The notes under the pieces: generated by a model
Seen by the model: the letters and a program-made list of their open reading frames with translations, nothing else
Database searches by the model: none
What the model was told of the DNA's origin: nothing
In this document: positions 7,889-15,128 of the stretch, piece by piece
Numbering within the stretch: the first letter of the stretch is position 1
Layout: every line of letters starts with the position of its first letter
From: CAYOBW01 sp964402115
GTDB lineage: Bacteria > Verrucomicrobiota > Kiritimatiellia > UBA8416 > CAYOBW01
Assembly: GCA_964402115.1 (NCBI GenBank)
Contig: CAYOBW010000129.1
Coordinates: 1 to 18,805 of the forward strand
Length of the DNA stretch: 18,805 nucleotides
Direction of reading: 5' to 3'
Translations under genes and position numbers: made by a program

Positions 7889-10800
7889 TTACTGCAGCGT
7901 CACCACAAGGTCCGCGATGCCGATGTTCGCGGCGTTGTTGTGGAGGTCGTGCATCAGCGGGACGAAGAGGAGTTCGTGGCCGACGCTGAGGTCCACCTCG
8001 GCGGTGAAGGGGACGGGCGTTCCGTCGCGCGGGAGCTGAAGGGTGGCGATCTCGGCGGCGCGCTGGGCGTCTTTCTTGCGCAGCGACAGCGGGAAGGTCG
8101 TCGCTCCGCCTTCCCACGGTTTGCTGCTGGCCGTGCCGGTGACCTTGTAAGTGCCGTTCCTGGGCGCGATGAAGGCGAGCACGGGGATCTTTGGATAGTC
8201 GTTTCCCTCTCCGCCCCACGGGCCGAGCGCGCCGAAGTTCACGTTGCCATCCGCGACCCGCGCGCTTGGGTGTCCGCCTTGGGAATGATCGGGGGCGATC
8301 CAGGAACCATTGCCCCAGACGAGGGGCGTGTAATTCCCTGTCATGATGGCATCGGCGGGATAGAGCCGGTCGAGCCGCCAGATGGGCTGGCCGTCCGCGG
8401 CGATGGGATTGCCGGCGGCGCCGTTCTTCGTCTGGCCCTCCCATGTGGCGGGGAGCCGGTAGCCGGTGCTCGCGGCCACGGCATTCCCGTCGCCGAGGGA
8501 AATGAAAAAGTCCTTCAGCTTGCAGTCTCCGCCGGTAAACGAGCCGTCAATCTGCGGCAGGAGCGTGAGTTCTTCGCCCGCGGCGAGCTGGACCGACCTT
8601 CCGTCGAGCGGAACCGCGCTGTCGTGCGCGATCGAGACGCCACCGACCTTCTCCACGCCGCCTGCGGTCTTCTTGAGCAAATGGAGCGTCGTCTTGTTAT
8701 TGCCGTCCCACATGCGGCAGGCGGCGAGGCCGTGGAGCGCATACGTGCCAGCTTGGGGCGCGACGAACGTCAGCCCGGCGGTGCGCAGGTGACGGTCGTT
8801 TTCCGTTGGACCGTGCGAGGCGCGCGTGCCGAAGCCGAGCGTGCCGTCTTTCAGATGCGCGCCGGGCTGTCCGCCGAAGCCGCCCTCTTTTACGTTCCAG
8901 TCGGTGCCGGTCCAGAGCATCGGCTTGAAGTTCGTGCGCTTCTGCCAGTCCGCGGGCCAGAGCTGCTCAAGTTTCCAGATCGGTTTGCCGTTCGCGCGTG
9001 CGATGCTGCCCTCGCTGTCGCCTTTCGTCTGCCCCTCCCAGACGGGCGGCAGTCTCCACGTCGGCGCGGCGCCAGGCGCGGTGGTGACGAAACTGGCGTT
9101 CTTGCGGTCGAGGGGGGCGAGCGCGGCGAGGAATGCCTGTCCCGGCGTCGGCGCGGCGGTGTAGAGCAGCACGGGGCGGCCGGATTGCGCGAGCGTGAGC
9201 GTCTGCGGAGCGGGCGTGGCATTGCCCATCAGGTCCTCGGCTGTGAGCGGCGTGCCGAGGTCCGGTAGCGCGACAACGACGTCCGCTTTCGACTCGCGAT
9301 CCGCGTAGGCGATGATCACGCCGCGGCCGTTGCGCAGGTCCTGGAAGATGGCGAAGTTCGCGCCGGGGGGACGCACGAAGCCAACCGCGTCGCTGAGGCC
9401 GATGTGATGGTTCAGCACGTTCCACATGGCGACCAGCGGGGTGGGGAAGCTGTACCAGTCCCATAGCATCTGCCCCGGTCCGCTGTAGTCCCAGAAGCTC
9501 TGGCCGTGTTCCTCGTAGGCGAGGTGAAAGAGAATGGTCTTCTGCTGCCCGGAGACGGTCATCTCGGCGATGCTGTCAGCCTGCGCGATGGTGCTTTGCG
9601 CGCTGGTGAGGTGCGTGCAGGCGATCGGCTCGTCCACCCCGGTATTCGTGAACGCCCAGCCTTCGTTGAACCACAGCTCGACGTCCTTCCCGCCCGCCTC
9701 GTCCATGTTCTGGCGCATCCGCTTGATGCCCTGCGCGTCGGTCAGCCAGCCCGCGTGGTAGTCGTGCCAGGAGACGACGTCGATGTGCTTCAGCCCACCC
9801 GCTTTGAAGAACGCCGCGTTCACGGGGCTGGGAATGCCGTAGACATTGTTGACCATGATCTTCGCCGAGGGATCGGTCGCGCGGATGAGTTTGGCCGTGC
9901 GGATGGTGAACTTCGCGTACTCGGTGTGAAACTTGTCCCACTTGTCGAACTCCGGCTCGTTCTCGATCTCGAAGATGACCGACTTGCCTTTGAAACGCGT
10001 TACGGCGGCCTTCACGAACTTGTCCCACGCTGTCTCGATGGTGAGGTCGTCCCAGCGGCGATCCTCCGGTCCCCAGCGCATGTCGCGCGGCAGGGGCTGG
10101 CCGCTGTGTTCCTTGTCCATGATCCATTTGGGCCAGCCGTAGAGCACGACGTGCTGCGAGAGGCCATGCCGGGCGGCGGTCTCGAACTGCGGCTCGAAGC
10201 CGTTGAACGCGTCGCCACTGTCGGGCTGGAAATTGTGCCACTTCGTTTCGGGATACCAGCGCGTCCAGCCAAAGCCGATGCGCTGCAGCTTCTCGATCGC
10301 GCCCCTGCCGCCCGCGAAGGAGCCGCCGAAGCGCTCGCGGAAATCCGGCTTGGTGGCCGCCTTCGGGTACGGGATCGAGGTGAGCGGGAAATCGGACTTG
10401 TCAATGACCGCACCCTGCTCGTCAAGCACCGAGAGGCGCGCCAGGACGAAGCCCTTGTACGTGAGCGTCAGCGGCGTCGGCGCACTGAGCGTCTGGCCGG
10501 CGGCGAGCGTCACCTGCTTGTCCACGGGCGGGGCAACGGCGGTTTTGCCCTCGAAATCCACAAGTTGCCAGCGCACGGTGACCGCGCGCGGCTGCGTGCC
10601 TGGATTCGAAACGTGTGCGAGCATCTGTGCCACCGCGCCTGTGTCGAAGGCATTGCCCGCCGCACCGTCCCAGCCGGGGAGATTCAGGCATTCCGCCACG
10701 ACCTCGACCGCGCGCCGCGGCACATAGGCCGGCGCGCCCTCGCGGCCCACGGTCACGGTCACGCCGTCGATGAGGATCGGCTGATCGAAGCCGCCGATCT

Positions 10801-11290
10801 GCACGAGGTAATGGGGGTTCGGCCAGAAACCGTCTGGCGGCACATCGGCGGGCCAGGTGAAGGACACCCGCTTCCACGCGGCGCCGATTTCCGCGCTCTG
10901 CTCGGCCTCGCGCATCCAGAGGCGTTTCGCCTTGGTCCCGACCTCGCGCGCGCTCGGCGGCATTTGCACGCACACCCGGCCCGGTTGCTCTCCTTTCACG
11001 AAGAAGGACACGGTCAGCGGCTGCCCGCGCTCGGCCACGAAGGGTGCGCTCATCACGTTGCCTCGCGCGATGCGCAGGGCGTATGCGCCCACTGCGGCGT
11101 CACGGACCAGGGCTTGCTTCCCAGGTTCGATCTGGTGCCAGTAGAGTGTGCCGCCCTCGAAGGATCCGTTGCGCAGCCGGTTCTCGGGCGCGGCGCGGGT
11201 GGCGGTGACGAGGAGTCCGAAGGCCAGCGCGCGTGCGAGTGGGATCCTGGCCGCCTTGCTGGAGGAGCTCCAACCCTCAACATGTTTCAT
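7889..11290 (-). CDS. Large secreted GH-A clan glycoside hydrolase with N-terminal CBM4/9-like domain and two tandem C-terminal domains
   Basis: A 1133-residue protein and the last gene of the probable four-gene minus-strand operon, 19 bp after the enolase-like gene. GGAG at 7 bases from ATG supports the start. A Sec signal (LARALAFGLLVTATRA) is followed by a CBM4/9-like beta-sandwich at about 38-190 (NRLRNGSFEGG, YALRIARGNV, ILIDGVTVT). The TIM barrel spans about 320-680, with GFGWTRWYPE, VIFEIENEPEFDKWD (acid/base E445), VVSWHDYH and ELWFNEGWAF (nucleophile E543). Residues about 745-944 and 944-1133 are two copies of one domain, each opening RLPxxWEGQTK...GxPIWxL. The GH family is unclear; the barrel resembles GH39/GH5-type enzymes. 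Nothing indicates the substrate beyond its context. Confidence 0.8.
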   Translation of the reverse strand: MKHVEGWSSSSKAARIPLARALAFGLLVTATRAAPENRLRNGSFEGGTLYWHQIEPGKQALVRDAAVGAYALRIARGNVMSAPFVAERGQPLTVSFFVKGEQPGRVCVQMPPSAREVGTKAKRLWMREAEQSAEIGAAWKRVSFTWPADVPPDGFWPNPHYLVQIGGFDQPILIDGVTVTVGREGAPAYVPRRAVEVVAECLNLPGWDGAAGNAFDTGAVAQMLAHVSNPGTQPRAVTVRWQLVDFEGKTAVAPPVDKQVTLAAGQTLSAPTPLTLTYKGFVLARLSVLDEQGAVIDKSDFPLTSIPYPKAATKPDFRERFGGSFAGGRGAIEKLQRIGFGWTRWYPETKWHNFQPDSGDAFNGFEPQFETAARHGLSQHVVLYGWPKWIMDKEHSGQPLPRDMRWGPEDRRWDDLTIETAWDKFVKAAVTRFKGKSVIFEIENEPEFDKWDKFHTEYAKFTIRTAKLIRATDPSAKIMVNNVYGIPSPVNAAFFKAGGLKHIDVVSWHDYHAGWLTDAQGIKRMRQNMDEAGGKDVELWFNEGWAFTNTGVDEPIACTHLTSAQSTIAQADSIAEMTVSGQQKTILFHLAYEEHGQSFWDYSGPGQMLWDWYSFPTPLVAMWNVLNHHIGLSDAVGFVRPPGANFAIFQDLRNGRGVIIAYADRESKADVVVALPDLGTPLTAEDLMGNATPAPQTLTLAQSGRPVLLYTAAPTPGQAFLAALAPLDRKNASFVTTAPGAAPTWRLPPVWEGQTKGDSEGSIARANGKPIWKLEQLWPADWQKRTNFKPMLWTGTDWNVKEGGFGGQPGAHLKDGTLGFGTRASHGPTENDRHLRTAGLTFVAPQAGTYALHGLAACRMWDGNNKTTLHLLKKTAGGVEKVGGVSIAHDSAVPLDGRSVQLAAGEELTLLPQIDGSFTGGDCKLKDFFISLGDGNAVAASTGYRLPATWEGQTKNGAAGNPIAADGQPIWRLDRLYPADAIMTGNYTPLVWGNGSWIAPDHSQGGHPSARVADGNVNFGALGPWGGEGNDYPKIPVLAFIAPRNGTYKVTGTASSKPWEGGATTFPLSLRKKDAQRAAEIATLQLPRDGTPVPFTAEVDLSVGHELLFVPLMHDLHNNAANIGIADLVVTLQ

Positions 11291-11309
11291 GCGCCATCTC
11301 CGTTCAGTG

Positions 11310-12500
11310 TCATGCGTTACGCAGGGTCATCCCGAAGCCGGGCCGGGAAGCGAGCTGCAGCTTTCCGTCGCGGATCACGTTCTCGCCGAAATCCACGTGT
11401 TCGTGGCTGCAGGTCACGCCCTCGATGCTCGCCCCGTTGCCCAGCCCTCCGAGCAGGTGGGCGGCGTAGACGGTCTTCAACCCGGAGCCCCAGGCGTGTG
11501 GCGAAGCGAGGGTGCGGCTCTTCACGAGCCGGGGCATCAGCGCCCGCCAGCGGGTGAATCCGTAGCCGACGATGTCCGTCAGGCGCACATTGAGGATGCC
11601 TTCGGCTTCCAGCCGCTCCAGTACGGGCAGGTTGTTGTTCTGCTCCCCGTCGGCGAGCAGGGTAGTCGCCCGGCCATGCGCCTTCGTCCACGCGTGAACC
11701 GTGCGCCAGCCGGCATCGTTCTCGACGAAAGGTTCTTCTAGCCAGTAGAGGGGGATCCCCTCGATGCCCTTCAGGAAGGCGATCATCGTCTCGGGCGTGA
11801 ATCCGTCGTTGCCATCCACCAGCAGCTCGCAGTCGGGAAACGCCTTGGCGATGGCCTGCACCACGTCGATGTCCCGCTGCAACCCCGCCGCCGGCGCCAT
11901 CCACCTGCCCCCACGCCCGATTTTGACTTTGAACTGGCGATAGCCGTAGTCGCGATCCGCCGCGCAGTTCTTGAGAATCTGGTCGATGCCGGAGGGCTTC
12001 GCCTCAGGGTGCAGATCGTCGAAGTAGATCATCCCGGAGTAGATGGGGTGCAACCGGGGCGCGTCCGCCCCCAGCATTTTCCACACGGGCTGTCCGAGAA
12101 TCACCCCGGAAAGATCGTGCAAGGCAATGTCCAGCGGCTGGAGTTGCGGGTCGAGGATACCCGTTCCGGCGCGGAACAATTCGCCGACCGGCTTGCCCTG
12201 CACCGCGGCGAGCAGCTTGTCCGCAGCCTTCGGACCGCCGGGCAGTTCGCCCCACCCGACCGCTCCCTGGTCGGTTTCGAGGATGGCGGCCGTTACCGTC
12301 GGACCGTGCCCGTGAACGTCGATCTTGGCATTTCTGCCAACATGCCGTGGCCACGGCAGCGGCACGGCTTTCGTCTTGAGCGAGGCAATGCGCTGCGCGG
12401 ACAACCGGTCTTCGGCGGCAGGGGGTTCCGCGCCGAGCCTGACGAGCGGGTGCAGGGCTGCAGCCGAGGCCGTGAGGGCGATGAAATCGCGGCGGTTCAT
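11310..12500 (-). CDS. Tat-exported enolase-superfamily (mandelate racemase/muconate lactonizing type) protein
   Basis: A 396-residue member of the enolase superfamily, typically acid-sugar dehydratases or epimerases that abstract a proton alpha to a carboxylate using Mg2+. The barrel shows KVK with K191/K193, LLVDGND (D229), WLEEPF (E255), LADGEQ (D284/E286) and SPHAWGSG (H335). These are the usual catalytic bases and metal ligands, so it looks active. The N-terminus MNRRDFIALTASAAALHPLVRLGA is a clear Tat signal. That is unusual because most relatives act in the cytoplasm. AGAGG in front of ATG 12500 supports the start. It lies 54 bp after the GH36-like gene and 19 bp before the large GH-A gene. 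It may act on a product of the cluster's lyase or hydrolases, but the reaction cannot be named. Confidence 0.82.
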   Translation of the reverse strand: MNRRDFIALTASAAALHPLVRLGAEPPAAEDRLSAQRIASLKTKAVPLPWPRHVGRNAKIDVHGHGPTVTAAILETDQGAVGWGELPGGPKAADKLLAAVQGKPVGELFRAGTGILDPQLQPLDIALHDLSGVILGQPVWKMLGADAPRLHPIYSGMIYFDDLHPEAKPSGIDQILKNCAADRDYGYRQFKVKIGRGGRWMAPAAGLQRDIDVVQAIAKAFPDCELLVDGNDGFTPETMIAFLKGIEGIPLYWLEEPFVENDAGWRTVHAWTKAHGRATTLLADGEQNNNLPVLERLEAEGILNVRLTDIVGYGFTRWRALMPRLVKSRTLASPHAWGSGLKTVYAAHLLGGLGNGASIEGVTCSHEHVDFGENVIRDGKLQLASRPGFGMTLRNA

Positions 12501-12554
12501 GGTTCGATCCTCTCTTGTTGTAGGCGGCGGGGTACGCCGGGGTTGCTGGGAAGT

Positions 12555-15080
12555 TCACTTCGCGTGCGCCTCGCTCCGTTTGCGGGCGGTGTAGCGGCCC
12601 TCGATGAACAGCGTACCATCCGGTTTCAGCCGATGCTCAAGGTCGCCGTCAGCTGTCACGTGGTCGGGGCCGTCCACTCTGAAGGGCTTCTCCCACGTCA
12701 CCTGGTTGCCCTGGCGCAGCGTGCAGACGCCGTCGGTGGTGAACGTGCGGGTGTAGGTGCTCCCGGCGTGTTGATACTCCCACGTGCCGAGCATCGCATG
12801 GTCTTTGACGGGCGCGGCCTTGGGTTTCTCCCTGGCCGTCTCCGGACTGCGGGTTTGAAGTTGCTGCAGCTTCGTCCAGTCCTTCGGCTGCGCGGTGAAA
12901 TTGACGATGCGGATTTCCCGCGGCTGCAAATCGCAGGTCAGCGTGTCACCGGGCTTGCAGACGCCGGGCAAGCCGCGCGTTGAGTCTGCGAGGGGTGAGC
13001 TGACGTGGAACGGTCCGCTGCCCGGCAGCAGGCCGAAGCCGCGGTCGAGCGTGACCGTGTACGTCTGCGCGGCGGCTGACGGATTGTGGATGCTGATGTA
13101 GCCCTGCGCCTTGTCCCAGGCGGTGTAGCCGTAGACTTCGCCCGCGTCGGGGCTGCCGCCATGCAGGCGCGCGCGCTTGAACGTCGGGAACACGTCGTCC
13201 GCCCAGTACAGCCCCTCGCTGATCACGTCCCAGTCGCCGGGCTGGAGCGCGAACGGCTTGATGTAGAGCTCGATGAAGCCGGTTCCGCGCGAGATGTTCA
13301 TGTAGAGGTAGCGGCGGAACTCATCCTTCGATTCGCCCGTGCCGGTCTTCTTCGGCTCATGGTTGAAGATGCTGCACATCGGGAACTGCGCATTCTGCTG
13401 GCGCCAGATTTCGTGATAGCGGCCGTCGCGGTACACGAGCTCCGCTGTGCGCGAGCTGCCCCCGGCGGCATCGCCGGCGTTGATCATCCAGACCGTGTCG
13501 ACCGACTGCAGCCACCAGGGGCTGAGGAACGCGCCGTTGGAGATGATGATGTAGATGTCGGGGTTCGCCTGCGCGAGTTCGGCGAAGAGCCGCATCAGCC
13601 GCTCCGTGCCGGCCGTGAGGTAATAGATCTTCAGTTCGTCGTACCTGGCGTCGTTGAGCCGTGTGTCGCCGGACGTGAAGCCTTCGAGCCCGAGCTGCGG
13701 CATCTCCGGCAGGCCGTACTTTCCGCCGTGCAGCTCGAAGTTGCGCTGGTTCAGGTGGCCGAACACGCCGTCGAGCTTGAAGAAGCCGACACCCTGTTTC
13801 GTCAGCTCGACCATCCGGTCCTCCAGCGCCTGCATGTACTTCGGCCCCGCCATGGACATCCAGGTGTCGAGCGCTTCAAAGCCCTGCGCCCGCAGCTTGC
13901 CAACCTGACTCGACGCGCCGAAAAGGCAGCCGGGACTCAGCCACAGGCCGAGCCTGGATCTGGCGTCCGCCGCGGCTTTCCGGCTCGAGGCGAAGTCGGC
14001 GTCGAACTTGCCGTTCACCTTCCAGACCTTGTTGGACCAGTCCGCGCCCGTGTCCTGCCAGCCGTCATCGATCACGTACATCGCGAGCGGCTTGTTGCCG
14101 CGCTCGCCGACCAGCTCGCGGTGAATCTTCGCGACGCTGTTGGAGAAGGTCTCCTTGCGCACGCCGCCCCCGTAGTCGAACCACGAGTTGTACTGGACCT
14201 GCAGGCGCAGTGGGCGTACGCGGATGCGGTCGATGTACGCGAAGAAGGCATCCGTCATGAACGCGGGATCGTCGGACACGCCCATGACCGCGGCGTAGGC
14301 GCGGTAGGGTGCGTCCGCCTTGAGCTCGCGGCCCCACAGGTAGCCGGCCGACAGCGCGCCGTCTTTGACCCGATTGTCAGCGGCGGGAAACTCGATGCCC
14401 CAGAACGTGGCGCTGTTCGATGTGTAGAGCGGCTGGCCGAGTCCCGGGCTCCACTTGCCGGGAGCGTTGGCGGTGATAGCGCGCACGGTGTAGGGCTGAT
14501 AAGCGTCCGGGAAGCTCAGCGCCTCGACGTCGATCCGCTCCAGCGTGATCGGTTTCGCGCTGGTGATCGTGAGCCGTTTGCGAAGGTAGAAGTCGTCCGG
14601 CGCCAGTTCGTAGCGCGCTTCGACCCGCAACTGACGGTCGGCATGCTCCAGATTATAGACCAGCGACTCCTTGGCGCGGACCGCCTTCACGACTTTGAAG
14701 TCCGCCGCGGTCAGCGTGAAGGCCGTGTCCGGCCGGTGCGTGCCCTGCGAGAACCGCAGGCGGAACTCCTCCGCGGTCGTCGGCTTTGCCGTGCGGCCTG
14801 CGCGTTTGTTGACGATTTCAACGGTTTGCAGCCTGCCTCCCTCGGTGGAGACCGTGCGCCGGAGGAAGTCGTTCTCCAGCACGTGGCTTTCAGCGGCCAG
14901 GGTTGATCCCGGCAGCGTGACGAGCAGGGTCAGCAGCGAGATCCGCCAAGCCGTCGCCCCTGTCGGTTGCGCAGTCGGGCGCCGACGCCAACGGCTGGCG
15001 GTGGGGTCGGCCTCTCGGGCGCACGTCGGTGAGTGCGGTGTGGCGGCGATTGGAATCGGGCCGTGCGGCGTTTGCGTCAT
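12555..15080 (-). CDS. GH36-like (clan GH-D) alpha-galactosidase/alpha-N-acetylgalactosaminidase-type hydrolase
   Basis: A protein of 841 residues from ATG 15080, the second gene of the probable operon. An in-frame GTG at 15119 would add 13 residues, but GGAG at 15091-15094 sits 10 bases before the ATG. The basic N-terminus is long (about 45 residues) before the signal core ISLLTLLVTLPGSTLAAES. A beta-sandwich precedes the barrel, which has VQYNSWFDYGGG, VIDDGWQ (DDGW at 338-341), LGLWLSPG and FFKLDGVFGH with probable nucleophile D437. WMINAGDAAG (D537) may hold the acid/base. A C-terminal beta domain follows (GYISIHNPSA). A further 80 residues from about 762 (LGTWEYQHAGSTYTRTFTTDG, LKPDGTLFIEGRYTARK) resemble a small lipocalin-like domain. 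Members cleave alpha-Gal or alpha-GalNAc; the substrate here is not settled. Confidence 0.77.
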   Translation of the reverse strand: MTQTPHGPIPIAATPHSPTCAREADPTASRWRRRPTAQPTGATAWRISLLTLLVTLPGSTLAAESHVLENDFLRRTVSTEGGRLQTVEIVNKRAGRTAKPTTAEEFRLRFSQGTHRPDTAFTLTAADFKVVKAVRAKESLVYNLEHADRQLRVEARYELAPDDFYLRKRLTITSAKPITLERIDVEALSFPDAYQPYTVRAITANAPGKWSPGLGQPLYTSNSATFWGIEFPAADNRVKDGALSAGYLWGRELKADAPYRAYAAVMGVSDDPAFMTDAFFAYIDRIRVRPLRLQVQYNSWFDYGGGVRKETFSNSVAKIHRELVGERGNKPLAMYVIDDGWQDTGADWSNKVWKVNGKFDADFASSRKAAADARSRLGLWLSPGCLFGASSQVGKLRAQGFEALDTWMSMAGPKYMQALEDRMVELTKQGVGFFKLDGVFGHLNQRNFELHGGKYGLPEMPQLGLEGFTSGDTRLNDARYDELKIYYLTAGTERLMRLFAELAQANPDIYIIISNGAFLSPWWLQSVDTVWMINAGDAAGGSSRTAELVYRDGRYHEIWRQQNAQFPMCSIFNHEPKKTGTGESKDEFRRYLYMNISRGTGFIELYIKPFALQPGDWDVISEGLYWADDVFPTFKRARLHGGSPDAGEVYGYTAWDKAQGYISIHNPSAAAQTYTVTLDRGFGLLPGSGPFHVSSPLADSTRGLPGVCKPGDTLTCDLQPREIRIVNFTAQPKDWTKLQQLQTRSPETAREKPKAAPVKDHAMLGTWEYQHAGSTYTRTFTTDGVCTLRQGNQVTWEKPFRVDGPDHVTADGDLEHRLKPDGTLFIEGRYTARKRSEAHAK

Positions 15081-15090
15081 AGCCTTCGTT

Positions 15091-15094
15091 CTCC
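15091..15094 (-). promoter_or_regulatory. Ribosome binding site supporting the GH36-like ATG start
   Basis: GGAG on the minus strand, 10 bases upstream of ATG 15080. The upstream GTG (15119) is only 9 bases from the preceding stop and has no comparable box. Confidence 0.4.
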
Positions 15095-15128
15095 ATTTAC
15101 AGGCAGAGTTCCCCTGCACGGTTCCCGG

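Noticed and set aside
9506..11557. A 683-codon plus-strand open frame opposite the large GH-A enzyme
   Set aside because: Antisense shadow with low-complexity composition. The minus-strand frame carries signal peptide, catalytic motifs and a ribosome site.
13086..14906. A 606-codon plus-strand open frame opposite the GH36-like gene
   Set aside because: Same antisense artefact. The GH36 motifs DDGW and KLDG are on the minus strand.
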